From positions 1-27,492 of IMG/VR virus record IMGVR_UViG_3300017692_000005: DNA of 27,492 nt, one strand, 5' to 3'. The translations under genes and the position numbers were made by a program. Below the pieces are notes generated by a model that was not told the origin of the DNA, did no database searches, and worked only from the letters and a program-made list of their open reading frames with translations. Of this stretch, positions 16,941-23,747 are shown piece by piece. The number at the start of each line of letters is the position of its first letter. The stretch's first letter is position 1. Source of the stretch: a virus.

Positions 16941-17682
16941 GGCAACGCACGACGCCCAAGGGCGCTTTCTCTACAATGGTCGCACCGAGCGTAAACGCCG
17001 GTGGGACGTGCTCGATGATACGACTTTACCGTCTTGGCTGAGCCTGTCTGGGACTGGTGGATCGGTCAGCGTCGTGCCGATTGGCACCACTCCAGGGGAA
17101 GGCTATTGCGAGTTCGCCAACTCGACAAGCGGCGCAACCGCTCGTTTGGACATGGTGTTCGGCTCTACTGGCGGTGTTCACCTCGACAAATTCGAGGAGA
17201 TCATCATGAACATCTACGATCTTCGGGTGCTGCAGAACTCCAACGCAGGTTCCGATCTAGGCTCTAACCTGTCGTTCCGCATGGGCGTTTTTACGTCACC
17301 GGGTAGAGGCTTTTTCTACGAGCAATCGGGCAACACCCGCAAGTCGCGCCTCTACAGCTTCAATGGCTCGAACAACATCGAGAATAAGCTGGCCGAAAAC
17401 GGAACGGACGGTTCGGGCGGGTTCGTCATCAACGATACTGGCTTCGTCGGCATGAGCATGAAGAACTTGGGCATTGTCGCGCGTCGAGATCGCTCGCCAG
17501 GCGGCGGCGGACGGCTTTACGTCAACAGCGGAACGCTCGACTCCATCCATGACGTGCTGGAGGTTCCCACAGCTGCCTGGCCCACGGCTCAGGCCGGGGT
17601 GTGCTTGGAGATCACCAATCACAACGGCCAGCTTGCCGGCATCCGCTTTTCTGCGCTCGAACTGATCTTGAGGAGTGGCTGA
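16930..17682 (+). CDS. Tail protein, beta-rich (jelly-roll-like)
   Basis: This 250-residue protein overlaps the Asp-box gene by 11 bases. It opens MAFKATHDAQGRFLYNGRTE and is rich in Gly, Ser, Asn and short strands, for example YDLRVLQNSNAGSDLGSNLS and AGIRFSALELILRSG at the C-terminus. The pattern resembles a concanavalin-like carbohydrate-binding jelly roll, but no specific family is recognised. It probably belongs to the host-binding module. Confidence 0.55.
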   Translation: MAFKATHDAQGRFLYNGRTERKRRWDVLDDTTLPSWLSLSGTGGSVSVVPIGTTPGEGYCEFANSTSGATARLDMVFGSTGGVHLDKFEEIIMNIYDLRVLQNSNAGSDLGSNLSFRMGVFTSPGRGFFYEQSGNTRKSRLYSFNGSNNIENKLAENGTDGSGGFVINDTGFVGMSMKNLGIVARRDRSPGGGGRLYVNSGTLDSIHDVLEVPTAAWPTAQAGVCLEITNHNGQLAGIRFSALELILRSG

Positions 17683-17739
17683 TGCCCACCACCCCGCATC
17701 TGATCGGAGGGGAAGCCCTCAACCTAAAGGAGAATACCC

Positions 17740-17826
17740 ATGGCCAAACCACCGAAGCCGCCTACCCCAACGCCGACCGAAGCGCCACAGAAGCCCGTCG
17801 AGCCGATCGCGCCGACTGATGGCTAA
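17740..17826 (+). CDS. Proline-rich micro-protein A (28 residues)
   Basis: ATG with a strong AAAGGAG eight bases upstream. It begins MAKPPKPPTPTPTEAPQKPV and ends in EPIAPTDG. There is no hydrophobic segment. Its stop overlaps the start of a second micro-ORF that also begins MAKPPKPP. The eight shared residues are encoded with only third-position synonymous differences. It lies directly before the lysis block, and its function is unknown. Confidence 0.5.
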   Translation: MAKPPKPPTPTPTEAPQKPVEPIAPTDG

Positions 17827-17878
17827 GCCGCCCAAGCCGCCGCAGCAGAAGCCCAAGCCAAAGCCCTCGCGTGGATGA
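17819..17878 (+). CDS. Proline/lysine-rich micro-protein B (19 residues)
   Basis: It starts inside the end of the first micro-ORF (ATGGCTAA) and reads MAKPPKPPQQKPKPKPSRG. It lacks its own ribosome-binding site, so re-initiation is likely. The GTG of the following membrane-protein gene lies inside it. It is very basic and may bind nucleic acid or membrane, but this is a guess. Confidence 0.45.
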   Translation: MAKPPKPPQQKPKPKPSRG

Positions 17879-18230
17879 ATGGCTCCTCTGGCTAGTAGCG
17901 CTTGCCGCGTGCGTGCCTGCCTACAAGGGCGATCGCACGGCAAGAGCGCTATTGGCCAGTCTGGTCTACTCGGAAGCGCTGTGCCTGTCGGGATTGCCGT
18001 TCAATCCGTTGTTCTGGGGCATGGCTGACTTGCTGGTGCTGGCGGCGATCGAGCGGCCCTACATGACCCGACGCGACGAGATCATCGCCGCCTTATTCAT
18101 CCCGGCTTGGTTCTCATACTGCCTGGATCCGCAGCAACTCTATCGAGTGGGGATGACCGTGGTGATTGCGCAATTTCTGCTGGTGCTGATCCCGCCCCGG
18201 CTTCTTTCTCGGCACCCGTTAGCGATATGA
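17871..18230 (+). CDS. Multi-pass membrane protein near the lysis genes
   Basis: A 119-residue protein starting at GTG. Hydrophobic segments occur at about 4-18, 28-43, 46-60, 68-84 and 92-110, giving about four membrane passes. It contains FNPLFWGMADLLVLAAIERP. The location before the spanin-like and endolysin genes, coupled by ATGA, suggests a part in lysis (holin or antiholin-like). A two-pass protein after the endolysin is a better holin candidate. Confidence 0.55.
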   Translation: MDEWLLWLVALAACVPAYKGDRTARALLASLVYSEALCLSGLPFNPLFWGMADLLVLAAIERPYMTRRDEIIAALFIPAWFSYCLDPQQLYRVGMTVVIAQFLLVLIPPRLLSRHPLAI

Positions 18231-18691
18231 TCAGTTACGCGCTCGCCGAGAACGTCATCCCGGTCAAGGTCACCAGCGGCAGCTTCACACCCACGACCTA
18301 CTCGCTCTGGGCGATCTTCGCTGCCTGCGTGTACCTCATCATCAAGATGCGGCCGGCGATGAAAAAGCTGCAGATGGAGCAGGACGGCTCGCTTCGCACG
18401 GACTTGCTGAAGCGGGTCGGCGATCTGGAAATGGAGCTCGCGACAGAGCGGCGCGATTGCGAGCGACGGCTAGGCCGGATGCAACAGAAGCTGGACGGTG
18501 CAATCCGCCAGATGGTGTCGTTCCAACTCATGACCGCGCAGTTGCTCCCGACCGGGACCGTGCCGCCCGCGACGCTCAACATGATGAAGACCATGACCGA
18601 GGATCTGCTGGGCTCTCTTACCGTCGATCCCAACGACGACGAGGATCCGGAGATGCGGCGCATGACCAATGTGATGAAGGACGAGGAATGA
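18227..18691 (+). CDS. Single-pass membrane protein with coiled coil, spanin-like
   Basis: A 154-residue protein. One membrane segment (about 24-40, YSLWAIFAACVYLIIKM) is followed by a charged helix, probably coiled coil (about 46-100), and an acidic C-terminus. This is the layout of inner-membrane spanins, but the family is not certain and no overlapping outer-membrane lipoprotein is seen. It overlaps the endolysin start by ATGA. Confidence 0.55.
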   Translation: MISYALAENVIPVKVTSGSFTPTTYSLWAIFAACVYLIIKMRPAMKKLQMEQDGSLRTDLLKRVGDLEMELATERRDCERRLGRMQQKLDGAIRQMVSFQLMTAQLLPTGTVPPATLNMMKTMTEDLLGSLTVDPNDDEDPEMRRMTNVMKDEE

Positions 18692-19242
18692 CCCGATCCG
18701 CTATCTTCGACGCTGTGCGCCAGCGCGCTCCCAAAGGCGTGTTCGACGACCCTGGCAACATCTTGGCGCTCGACAATCTGCTCGATGCGTTCGGCGTTCC
18801 TGTAGAGCGCAACACCCGCCAGATCAGGCAGCGCGGCGTGGATCTCATCAAGTCGTTCGAAGGCTTGCGCCTAGAGTCCTACAAGGACGCGGTGGGCATC
18901 TGGACGATCGGCTACGGCAGCACCGGCGAGCATGTCGTGCCCGGCATGAAGATCACGGAGGCGCAGGCCGAACAGCTGCTGAGAGACGACCTGACGCGGT
19001 TCGAGGCATGCGTCGAGAAGTCGGCGCCGGGGCTCTCTGACAATCGGTTCGCCGCATGCGTGTCCTTGGCGTTCAACATCGGCTGCGATGCCTTCGCTGG
19101 CTCCAGTGTGTGCCGTCTTGCGCGTGCTGGCGATCATGGCGGGGCGCAGCGGTCGTTCGGCTTGTGGAACAAGGCTGGAGGCAAGGTGCTAGCCGGTCTG
19201 ACGCGGCGGCGGGCGGCGGAAGCGGAGTTGTACGGATCATGA
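18688..19242 (+). CDS. Endolysin, GH24 lysozyme family
   Basis: A 184-residue muramidase that cleaves host peptidoglycan at lysis. The GH24 active site reads FEGLRLESYKDAVGIWTIGY followed by GST. The E-8-D-5-T spacing is exact, giving Glu58, Asp67 and Thr73. Residues 1-45 form an extra N-terminal segment (IFDAVRQRAPKGVFDDPGNI) that is not part of the catalytic core. There is no signal peptide or membrane anchor, so release should depend on a holin. The start overlaps the upstream stop (ATGA). Confidence 0.93.
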   Translation: MTRSAIFDAVRQRAPKGVFDDPGNILALDNLLDAFGVPVERNTRQIRQRGVDLIKSFEGLRLESYKDAVGIWTIGYGSTGEHVVPGMKITEAQAEQLLRDDLTRFEACVEKSAPGLSDNRFAACVSLAFNIGCDAFAGSSVCRLARAGDHGGAQRSFGLWNKAGGKVLAGLTRRRAAEAELYGS

Positions 19243-19502
19243 ACACCGTCCCACACGTCAAGATCATCCTGGCCTTCTGCGCGCTCGGGCTCGGCGGCTA
19301 TGCGGCACTAAGCCTCTGGGTGGTGCTGGTGAGCCGAGACGCCACCTTGCTGGGCGACGTGATCGGCACTTGGAAGAGCTTCGCCGTTGCCGCCTTCACG
19401 TTCTGGGTAGGATCTTCACTCGGCGGCAAGGCCAAGGCCGACAGTCCTAGTGGGAAGCCCGATGATCCAGTAAGCGTGAAAGAGACGGAGCCGCAGCCAT
19501 GA
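19239..19502 (+). CDS. Probable holin (two-pass membrane protein)
   Basis: An 87-residue protein with hydrophobic segments at about 8-31 and 44-62, then a hydrophilic, charged tail (KAKADSPSGKPDDP...). Size and layout fit a class II-type holin, which forms lesions that let the endolysin reach the cell wall. It overlaps the endolysin stop and the next start by ATGA. The family is not firmly recognised. Confidence 0.6.
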   Translation: MNTVPHVKIILAFCALGLGGYAALSLWVVLVSRDATLLGDVIGTWKSFAVAAFTFWVGSSLGGKAKADSPSGKPDDPVSVKETEPQP

Positions 19503-19648
19503 TCCGCAAGATCCTGCGCGGCGTCCTGAAGCCCATCCTCGGCAAGCGTAAAGCCGCTGTCGTGGCGGAGGTAGCGGATAGGGTAGTGGTCAAGCAGATC
19601 GACAAACGGACTGGTGGACTGGCCAGCAAGGCGGATGAGGTGTTGTAG
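19499..19648 (+). CDS. Small basic protein at the end of the late operon
   Basis: A 49-residue protein (MIRKILRGVLKPILGKRKAA...) beginning at an ATGA overlap with the holin. The first 25 residues are strongly basic and amphipathic, and the rest is a charged helix. There is no membrane segment. It is the last plus-strand gene before the convergence zone; its function is unknown. Confidence 0.5.
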   Translation: MIRKILRGVLKPILGKRKAAVVAEVADRVVVKQIDKRTGGLASKADEVL

Positions 19649-19654
19649 CTGCGG

Positions 19655-19677
19655 GCCGGGCTTGATACCGGCTTCTT
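19655..19677 (+). terminator. Probable terminator of the late operon
   Basis: GCCGG (19655-19659) pairs with CCGGC (19668-19672) across an eight-base loop, followed by TTCTT. It is a short stem but lies just after the last late gene. Confidence 0.5.
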
Positions 19678-19680
19678 GGT

Positions 19681-19701
19681 CCCCCGAATATGGCTCGGGG
19701 G
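19681..19701. other. GC-rich hairpin in the convergence zone
   Basis: CCCCCGA (19681-19687) and TCGGGGG (19695-19701) form a seven-pair stem with a seven-base loop. There is no T-run on either strand, so it may back up the neighbouring terminator or act as a barrier between convergent transcripts. No gene is evident from 19649 to 19785. Confidence 0.5.
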
Positions 19702-19785
19702 CACGCCTATAGCTCACAAACGCTGCCGTTTCTTGGTCCGGCAAACTAGCCTGTCCATCCACGCCGCCGCAGCCCCGCTAGAATC

Positions 19786-19917
19786 TCACATCCCGCCCCA
19801 CCGTGCAAGCGCTTCCGCCACCTGTTCCACCAGCACCCTAGTCAGAGCAATCACCAGCAACAGGCCTATGATGATGACCAAGTAACGCCACAGCCTGTAG
19901 AGACGGGGTGGTTTCAC
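19786..19917 (-). CDS. Small single-pass membrane protein (43 residues)
   Basis: GTG start immediately after an in-frame stop. The protein is (M)KPPRLYRLWRYLVIIIGL, then LLVIALTRVLVEQVAEALARWGGM. The basic N-terminus, hydrophobic core (about 12-30) and amphipathic end are typical of a small membrane protein. It is the last gene of the minus-strand chain, about 20 bases after the previous stop. Confidence 0.5.
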   Translation of the reverse strand: MKPPRLYRLWRYLVIIIGLLLVIALTRVLVEQVAEALARWGGM

Positions 19918-19936
19918 TCAGAAAGGGCGGCGTCGG

Positions 19937-20230
19937 TCATAGCCCAAGTGCCTTTGCTAATGAGTTGCCCGCTACCTGCCTAAGACCGCCGTATGTATAT
20001 GGGTTCTGCGCTTGCTGGAGAGCACTAAACTGTTGTGACGCAATAAGGTGTTGCTGGTATGCCGCTGCTGTGTCCCTGCTAGGGGCCGTTGCAACAGGAA
20101 GCGTCTCGGGTCGATATTTCATGAGCCAGGCAACCATATCCTCTGCACTTCCGGGAGCCAGCCAGAAGGCGAGCGAGCCTGGTTCCCAGTGCGGCCCGTA
20201 CTCTTTCAGCCAATCGAAATCGCTGCTCAT
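19937..20230 (-). CDS. Hypothetical accessory protein
   Basis: A 97-residue protein preceded by GGAGG seven bases before the ATG. It contains MSSDFDWLKEYGPHWEPGSL and a Gln/Ala-rich helix (YQQHLIASQQFSALQQAQNP). No family is recognised. Its start overlaps the stop of the upstream zinc-ribbon gene. Confidence 0.6.
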   Translation of the reverse strand: MSSDFDWLKEYGPHWEPGSLAFWLAPGSAEDMVAWLMKYRPETLPVATAPSRDTAAAYQQHLIASQQFSALQQAQNPYTYGGLRQVAGNSLAKALGL

Positions 20231-20451
20231 CACTTATCCTCCGGCTTGAAAGCAGGCTGAACGTCCCAAGGCCGCTGCCCACACAAATCGCACCGAAACC
20301 GCGCCCTAAGCTCGTCCATGGTGCGCACCTTATGCCTTATGCTCAAGACCGTGGGATCGAACAGCCTGTTGTTTCCGCATCGGCAGATCGCCTTTACCGC
20401 GTACCCCGCCCGAGCCACCTGTGACATGGTATCGGTCTTGATTCGGCCCAT
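20230..20451 (-). CDS. Small zinc-ribbon protein
   Basis: A 73-residue protein with C23-x-C25 (ICRCGN) and C54-x2-C57 (CDLCG), enough for one four-Cys zinc site. Residues 26-53 link the knuckles. Such small ribbons often bind nucleic acid or protein. The start has no good ribosome-binding site; an internal ATG eight codons later is possible. Confidence 0.6.
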   Translation of the reverse strand: MGRIKTDTMSQVARAGYAVKAICRCGNNRLFDPTVLSIRHKVRTMDELRARFRCDLCGQRPWDVQPAFKPEDK

Positions 20452-20460
20452 GCATGGACA

Positions 20461-20685
20461 TTAGCTTGTTTCGGGTTTGTTCTGCAAGGCGGTGCGGGTG
20501 AACAGCAGTGTGATGTGGTAGTCCCACCAGCCAACGGCCAAGGCAAATCCACACACATTCGCGAAAGCTCTGTGGCAGAATACAATCCCGGGCAGAACCA
20601 TCTTTTCAGGATCGTTGGATTTGCCCCTCTTGATCCTGATGCGCCACTTGCCCGCTGCGATCCGCTCGGCTTCAGTCTGCTGCAT
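20461..20685 (-). CDS. Hypothetical small protein
   Basis: 74 residues starting MQQTEAERIAAGKWRIRIKR. AGGAG eight bases upstream supports this start over an upstream alternative in the shadow of the next gene. The C-terminal half is hydrophobic (FANVCGFALAVGWWDYHITL), suggesting a buried or membrane-associated helix. It overlaps the upstream gene by 14 bases. Function is unknown. Confidence 0.5.
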   Translation of the reverse strand: MQQTEAERIAAGKWRIRIKRGKSNDPEKMVLPGIVFCHRAFANVCGFALAVGWWDYHITLLFTRTALQNKPETS

Positions 20686-21049
20686 GAGGTTGCTCCTTGA
20701 GGGCGCGGGCATCTGACAGACCGGCCTTGTTGATCTCATCGACCCATTCGAGCAGCATAACCGGGTCAGGATGACAGGACGGCCCACCGCACGTACCCGA
20801 TATGCGGTTAGCCACCTCGATCGCCTTTGCCTCCATGGTCGGGAATGCGGTAATATCACCCTCAAGGATCTCGCGAGCTTCCTGCAATCCCGCCTCCAAA
20901 GCCGCCACACTGGCGCGTAGCTGGGTGATGAGGTCGGCGGCTTGGAACGGCGCACTGTCCCGCGCCTTGTCCGGCATGCAGCCACCGTACTCGCCCCACC
21001 ATGCGTCTGGTTCAAGCAACCGCTCCACCAGCTCGTCAGCTTCGGTCAC
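20672..21049 (-). CDS. Hypothetical accessory protein
   Basis: A 125-residue protein. GTG is chosen because GGGAG lies seven or eight bases upstream and it overlaps the previous stop (GTGA). It contains a helical stretch (DLITQLRASVAALEAGLQEA), then CGGPSCHPDP, which could bind a metal weakly, and ends LKEQPHAAD. No family is recognised. Confidence 0.55.
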   Translation of the reverse strand: MTEADELVERLLEPDAWWGEYGGCMPDKARDSAPFQAADLITQLRASVAALEAGLQEAREILEGDITAFPTMEAKAIEVANRISGTCGGPSCHPDPVMLLEWVDEINKAGLSDARALKEQPHAAD

Positions 21050-21459
21050 GCGGCTTCTCCCTTCATGGTGGTGTGGTAGGCGGTGAGGGCTTGGCGCATT
21101 TTCTGATCGATTGCATCCCGGCACGACGGCAGGCCCTGCGCAGCCATGTCGTTCAAGTCGACACTCAGGTGGTCGAGCATGAGCCGATTTACGTTATGGT
21201 TCTGGATGAGGGTCCATCCATATGTCGAGCCATACTGAGCGTTCAGGGAAGCGTTGCAGCGGTCTAGGTAGTCAAGTCGTGCTTTATCAGCGAGAAGAGC
21301 CTCGATGTCGTGCTTCGCCACCACATCCCCGGTAGCCGTGGCGTCTGCTGCGAGGGCGGCGCGGGCGCACTCTAGCGCATGCTCCCAATTGCAAGCACCT
21401 CCCGCTTCGCTCAGCGCACGTGCCACAGCCTCAAGGCGGTTCTGGTTGGGTTGGGTCAT
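21046..21459 (-). CDS. Hypothetical accessory protein
   Basis: A 137-residue, mostly helical protein: NRLEAVARALSEAGGACNWE, then a mid helix DIEALLADKARLDYLDRCNA. The pattern is seen in small phage accessory proteins without known role. Overlaps on both sides (ATGA upstream, GTGA downstream) support it as real. Confidence 0.6.
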   Translation of the reverse strand: MTQPNQNRLEAVARALSEAGGACNWEHALECARAALAADATATGDVVAKHDIEALLADKARLDYLDRCNASLNAQYGSTYGWTLIQNHNVNRLMLDHLSVDLNDMAAQGLPSCRDAIDQKMRQALTAYHTTMKGEAA

Positions 21460-22058
21460 GGGCGTGCCTCATCCTCTTCAGGGAACTCAGCATCGCACTT
21501 TGGGCAGCGACCAAACTCCAATCGGCCATCATTGCGGCAGTGGTCACAGCCCCATTCATCGTTATCCGCCTCCCCTTCACCAACAAGGGATCGGGCGCGG
21601 GCTCTTAGAGCGGCGGCACAGATCGCGAGGGCGGGGTTGGCGCCAAATCCATGTTCGGATACCTCTGCGAGGTCGCCCGTCACGCTGTTGATATAATCGC
21701 CGACACGGTGAATTTGAGCGCGGCCAGCGGGCTTGGCTTTACCGGCAAGGATCCAGTGCAAAGGCCCCTCATCAAGGCTCCACGTCATGCCGGCGGGCAC
21801 CAGCGTCATCGCCGCGTCGATGCTGGCCGTGTATTGAACTGCGTGCGTCAGGCCATATGGCCCGCTTACCATCCGCCTCCGCTTTGGCGGTTCAGTAAAC
21901 TCAACCTGCGTTTCCGTAGAGTTGTATGCTTGATTGTGCCCAAGATAGCGCTTGCCATTAAGGGCGCACCAAATTCGAGCATCAAGTTCCCGGCTCGGCC
22001 CATCCGCCGCTTCCACCTGAGCGGCGAGGGATTCTAGGGAGGTCATGGGGTCGGTCAT
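21456..22058 (-). CDS. Phage ABA-sandwich domain protein with C-terminal zinc ribbon
   Basis: A 200-residue protein. DARIWCALNGKRYL, then YTASIDAAMTLVPAGMTWSL and NPALAICAAALRARARSLVG follow the phage ABA-sandwich family, known from many prophage accessory regions but without a defined role. A four-Cys ribbon is added at the C-terminus: C171-x2-C174 and C185-x2-C188. The start at MTDPMTSLE overlaps the upstream stop by ATGA, with GGGGAG upstream. Confidence 0.7.
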   Translation of the reverse strand: MTDPMTSLESLAAQVEAADGPSRELDARIWCALNGKRYLGHNQAYNSTETQVEFTEPPKRRRMVSGPYGLTHAVQYTASIDAAMTLVPAGMTWSLDEGPLHWILAGKAKPAGRAQIHRVGDYINSVTGDLAEVSEHGFGANPALAICAAALRARARSLVGEGEADNDEWGCDHCRNDGRLEFGRCPKCDAEFPEEDEARP

Positions 22059-22219
22059 GGCCGATGCTCCCCGCAGAACCACTCTGGCTTGGTTTCGGGA
22101 AACTTCGAGCTAGCTGCCACACCGATGCCGTACGGTGCGAGGGCCAGGATGCGCTGCGGAGGATATCGCCTGCACCGTCCTTCGACAAAGAACCTGCACG
22201 TGTTGCAGATTTTATCCAT
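22055..22219 (-). CDS. Cys-rich mini-protein (54 residues)
   Basis: MDKICNTCRFFVEGRCRRYP with C5-x2-C8, C16 and C49 (WFCGEH). Four cysteines in this layout suggest a small zinc or iron-sulfur site. GCAGGAG lies about nine bases before the ATG. ATGA overlap with the downstream gene and an eight-base overlap with the upstream gene support it. Confidence 0.6.
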   Translation of the reverse strand: MDKICNTCRFFVEGRCRRYPPQRILALAPYGIGVAASSKFPETKPEWFCGEHRP

Positions 22220-22670
22220 GCGCACTCTCCTGCAAAGGGGTGGATAGGCGGGTGAGGGTGGTGTTGATGCGCGTCACTTCCTTGAGAAGCGCAGCCGTGC
22301 GCTTGAACCATTCCCCTCGAATATGGGCTGATCGGAAGCGCTCGTGGTATTTCCACTCGTCGCCTGGCGTGCCTAGTCGTTGAGCGAGCAAATCCATTTC
22401 GTACGGGCATGCTGTCTGCAATGACTGCAGGCGGAAGGGCAGGTTGGTGGTGAAGCCGATCTTGACGGGCCCATCTCCATAACCAACGAAATAGATCACC
22501 CCCTGCTTATCTCCTCCGCGATCAAATCGGCGCGCGCGGCGGATGACTTCGAAATCTGGTGGGGTGTAAGTTTTTCCGCCGCTGGCCATGTCGTTGATAT
22601 CCTTGGGGCCAGTTTTCCTGCCATTTATCTCGAAAGGCTGCAGAAAGCTGGGCGTAAGAGTAACCGACAT
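22212..22670 (-). CDS. T5orf172/MUG113-type (GIY-YIG superfamily) protein
   Basis: A 152-residue protein. The core from about 57 reads VIYFVGYGDGPVKIGFTTNL with YFVGY at 60-64, KIGFT at 70-74, R80, E105 and GEWF at 119-122. This fits the T5orf172 branch of the GIY-YIG nuclease superfamily. The first 50 residues are an extra, poorly conserved segment. Cleavage activity is possible but not shown; many members are of unknown function. It lies just after the integrase in transcription order. Confidence 0.75.
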   Translation of the reverse strand: MSVTLTPSFLQPFEINGRKTGPKDINDMASGGKTYTPPDFEVIRRARRFDRGGDKQGVIYFVGYGDGPVKIGFTTNLPFRLQSLQTACPYEMDLLAQRLGTPGDEWKYHERFRSAHIRGEWFKRTAALLKEVTRINTTLTRLSTPLQESAHG

Positions 22671-22715
22671 TTACTTAACACCTTTCCAGATTTGGCTCAA
22701 GTCCGCGAGTCGCAC

Positions 22716-23747
22716 TCATGTGTTTTCCACCCGCTTTCCTGGGCCTCCTTTGTTCTCGAACTTAAGAATGGCAGCTTTCGATAGCTTCTGCGTGTTCACG
22801 CGAGCGGCATAATGCTCCACCACGCGATAGGTCTGACCGGTGATTGCGGCTGTTTCAGGCACAGTGCACCCGGCCTCTAGCAGCGCATTGACAGCATTCT
22901 TGCGGAGGCCGTGCGGTACAGTTTCATGGCCCATGCTGGACGTAAACCGCTTCAGCTCCTTGCGGATAATGTCGTGGCTGATCGGGTTGCCTTCGTGATT
23001 GACCAAAATCGTCAAGCCTCGCTTCGGCGTGCGATCAAGCTCGGCCACCAGGTTGCTGTGCAAGGGCATGCGAACCGCATAGCCGCGCTTTTCCTGAATG
23101 ATATGAAGCCATCCATTGGTGATATCCGACCAACGCATGGCGACCACATCACCGATTCGCTGGCCGGTGTAGTAGAGAAGGTGCACAGCTAGGCGAGTGC
23201 GGTCATGCTCTGCCTCTAAGGCCGCTGTCAGGACATGTTCCGGCCATGGGTGATGTGTGCCGGTCTTGAGCTTGTCGATATCCTTGGTCGGCTCTAGCGT
23301 CGTCTTGCCGCGCTTTCTGGCCCACGTGTACAGTACGCCAATGACGGCCAGGAACATGTTGTGCGCGCCAGGACCGGCCATCTCGTTATCCAAAACCAGT
23401 TGCACGTCCTCACGATGGAGGTCGTTCACCGGGAACTTACCGAGCAGGGAGGTAATGCGCTTGCCCGCCTTTCGGTATGCGTCTTGCGTGCCAAGGGAGA
23501 GCGCCTTGAACTTTGTGCTGTCCTCGAACTGCTCCACTAACTCGGCGACCGAAAAGCCTACGCGATCGCGCTTGGTGCGTGCCGCCTTCATGGCCGCATA
23601 ACTGTCGTAAAATCCTACGGCAGATGGCGCCGGCAGGGGTGCGTAGATCGGCTTGCCATCTTGCATCTTGCCCGTGTTGAAGTAGGCATAGACCTTGCCC
23701 TTGGACCTTACGTACTTGACGTGATCGAGCTTAGGCAGCTTCGCCAT
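22716..23747 (-). CDS. int: Tyrosine integrase
   Basis: A 343-residue site-specific recombinase. The SAM-like N-terminal domain occupies about 65-155. The catalytic part has R197 (TGQRIGD), K220, H279-x-x-R282 (HGLRK) and the nucleophile Y313 (VVEHYAARV). The usual His of the second box is replaced by Gln (ITGQT, Q305), a variant found in some phage integrases. This makes the phage temperate in principle. The gene overlaps the excisionase-like gene and leaves only 45 bases before the next gene. Confidence 0.92.
   Translation of the reverse strand: MAKLPKLDHVKYVRSKGKVYAYFNTGKMQDGKPIYAPLPAPSAVGFYDSYAAMKAARTKRDRVGFSVAELVEQFEDSTKFKALSLGTQDAYRKAGKRITSLLGKFPVNDLHREDVQLVLDNEMAGPGAHNMFLAVIGVLYTWARKRGKTTLEPTKDIDKLKTGTHHPWPEHVLTAALEAEHDRTRLAVHLLYYTGQRIGDVVAMRWSDITNGWLHIIQEKRGYAVRMPLHSNLVAELDRTPKRGLTILVNHEGNPISHDIIRKELKRFTSSMGHETVPHGLRKNAVNALLEAGCTVPETAAITGQTYRVVEHYAARVNTQKLSKAAILKFENKGGPGKRVENT

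Noticed and set aside
17682-17819. 45-codon ORF MPTTPHLIGGEALNLKENTH...
   Set aside because: It overlaps the previous stop by TGATG, but its second half is out of frame with the better supported micro-ORF at 17740, which has the strong ribosome-binding site. Possible but weaker.
19676-19885. Plus-strand ORF of 69 codons in the convergence zone
   Set aside because: Starts inside the hairpin region, has no ribosome-binding site and is antisense to the better supported 43-residue membrane protein.
22674-22718. 14-codon ORF MSATRGLEPNLERC between the integrase and the GIY-YIG gene
   Set aside because: It overlaps the integrase stop by ATGA, but is too short and has no other support; the region more likely holds the next gene's ribosome-binding site or an attachment site.
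22680-22720. tRNA fragment as attachment core next to the integrase
   Set aside because: GCTCAAGTCC resembles part of a T-arm, but there is no matching stem or acceptor end. It needs comparison with a host genome before it can be called.
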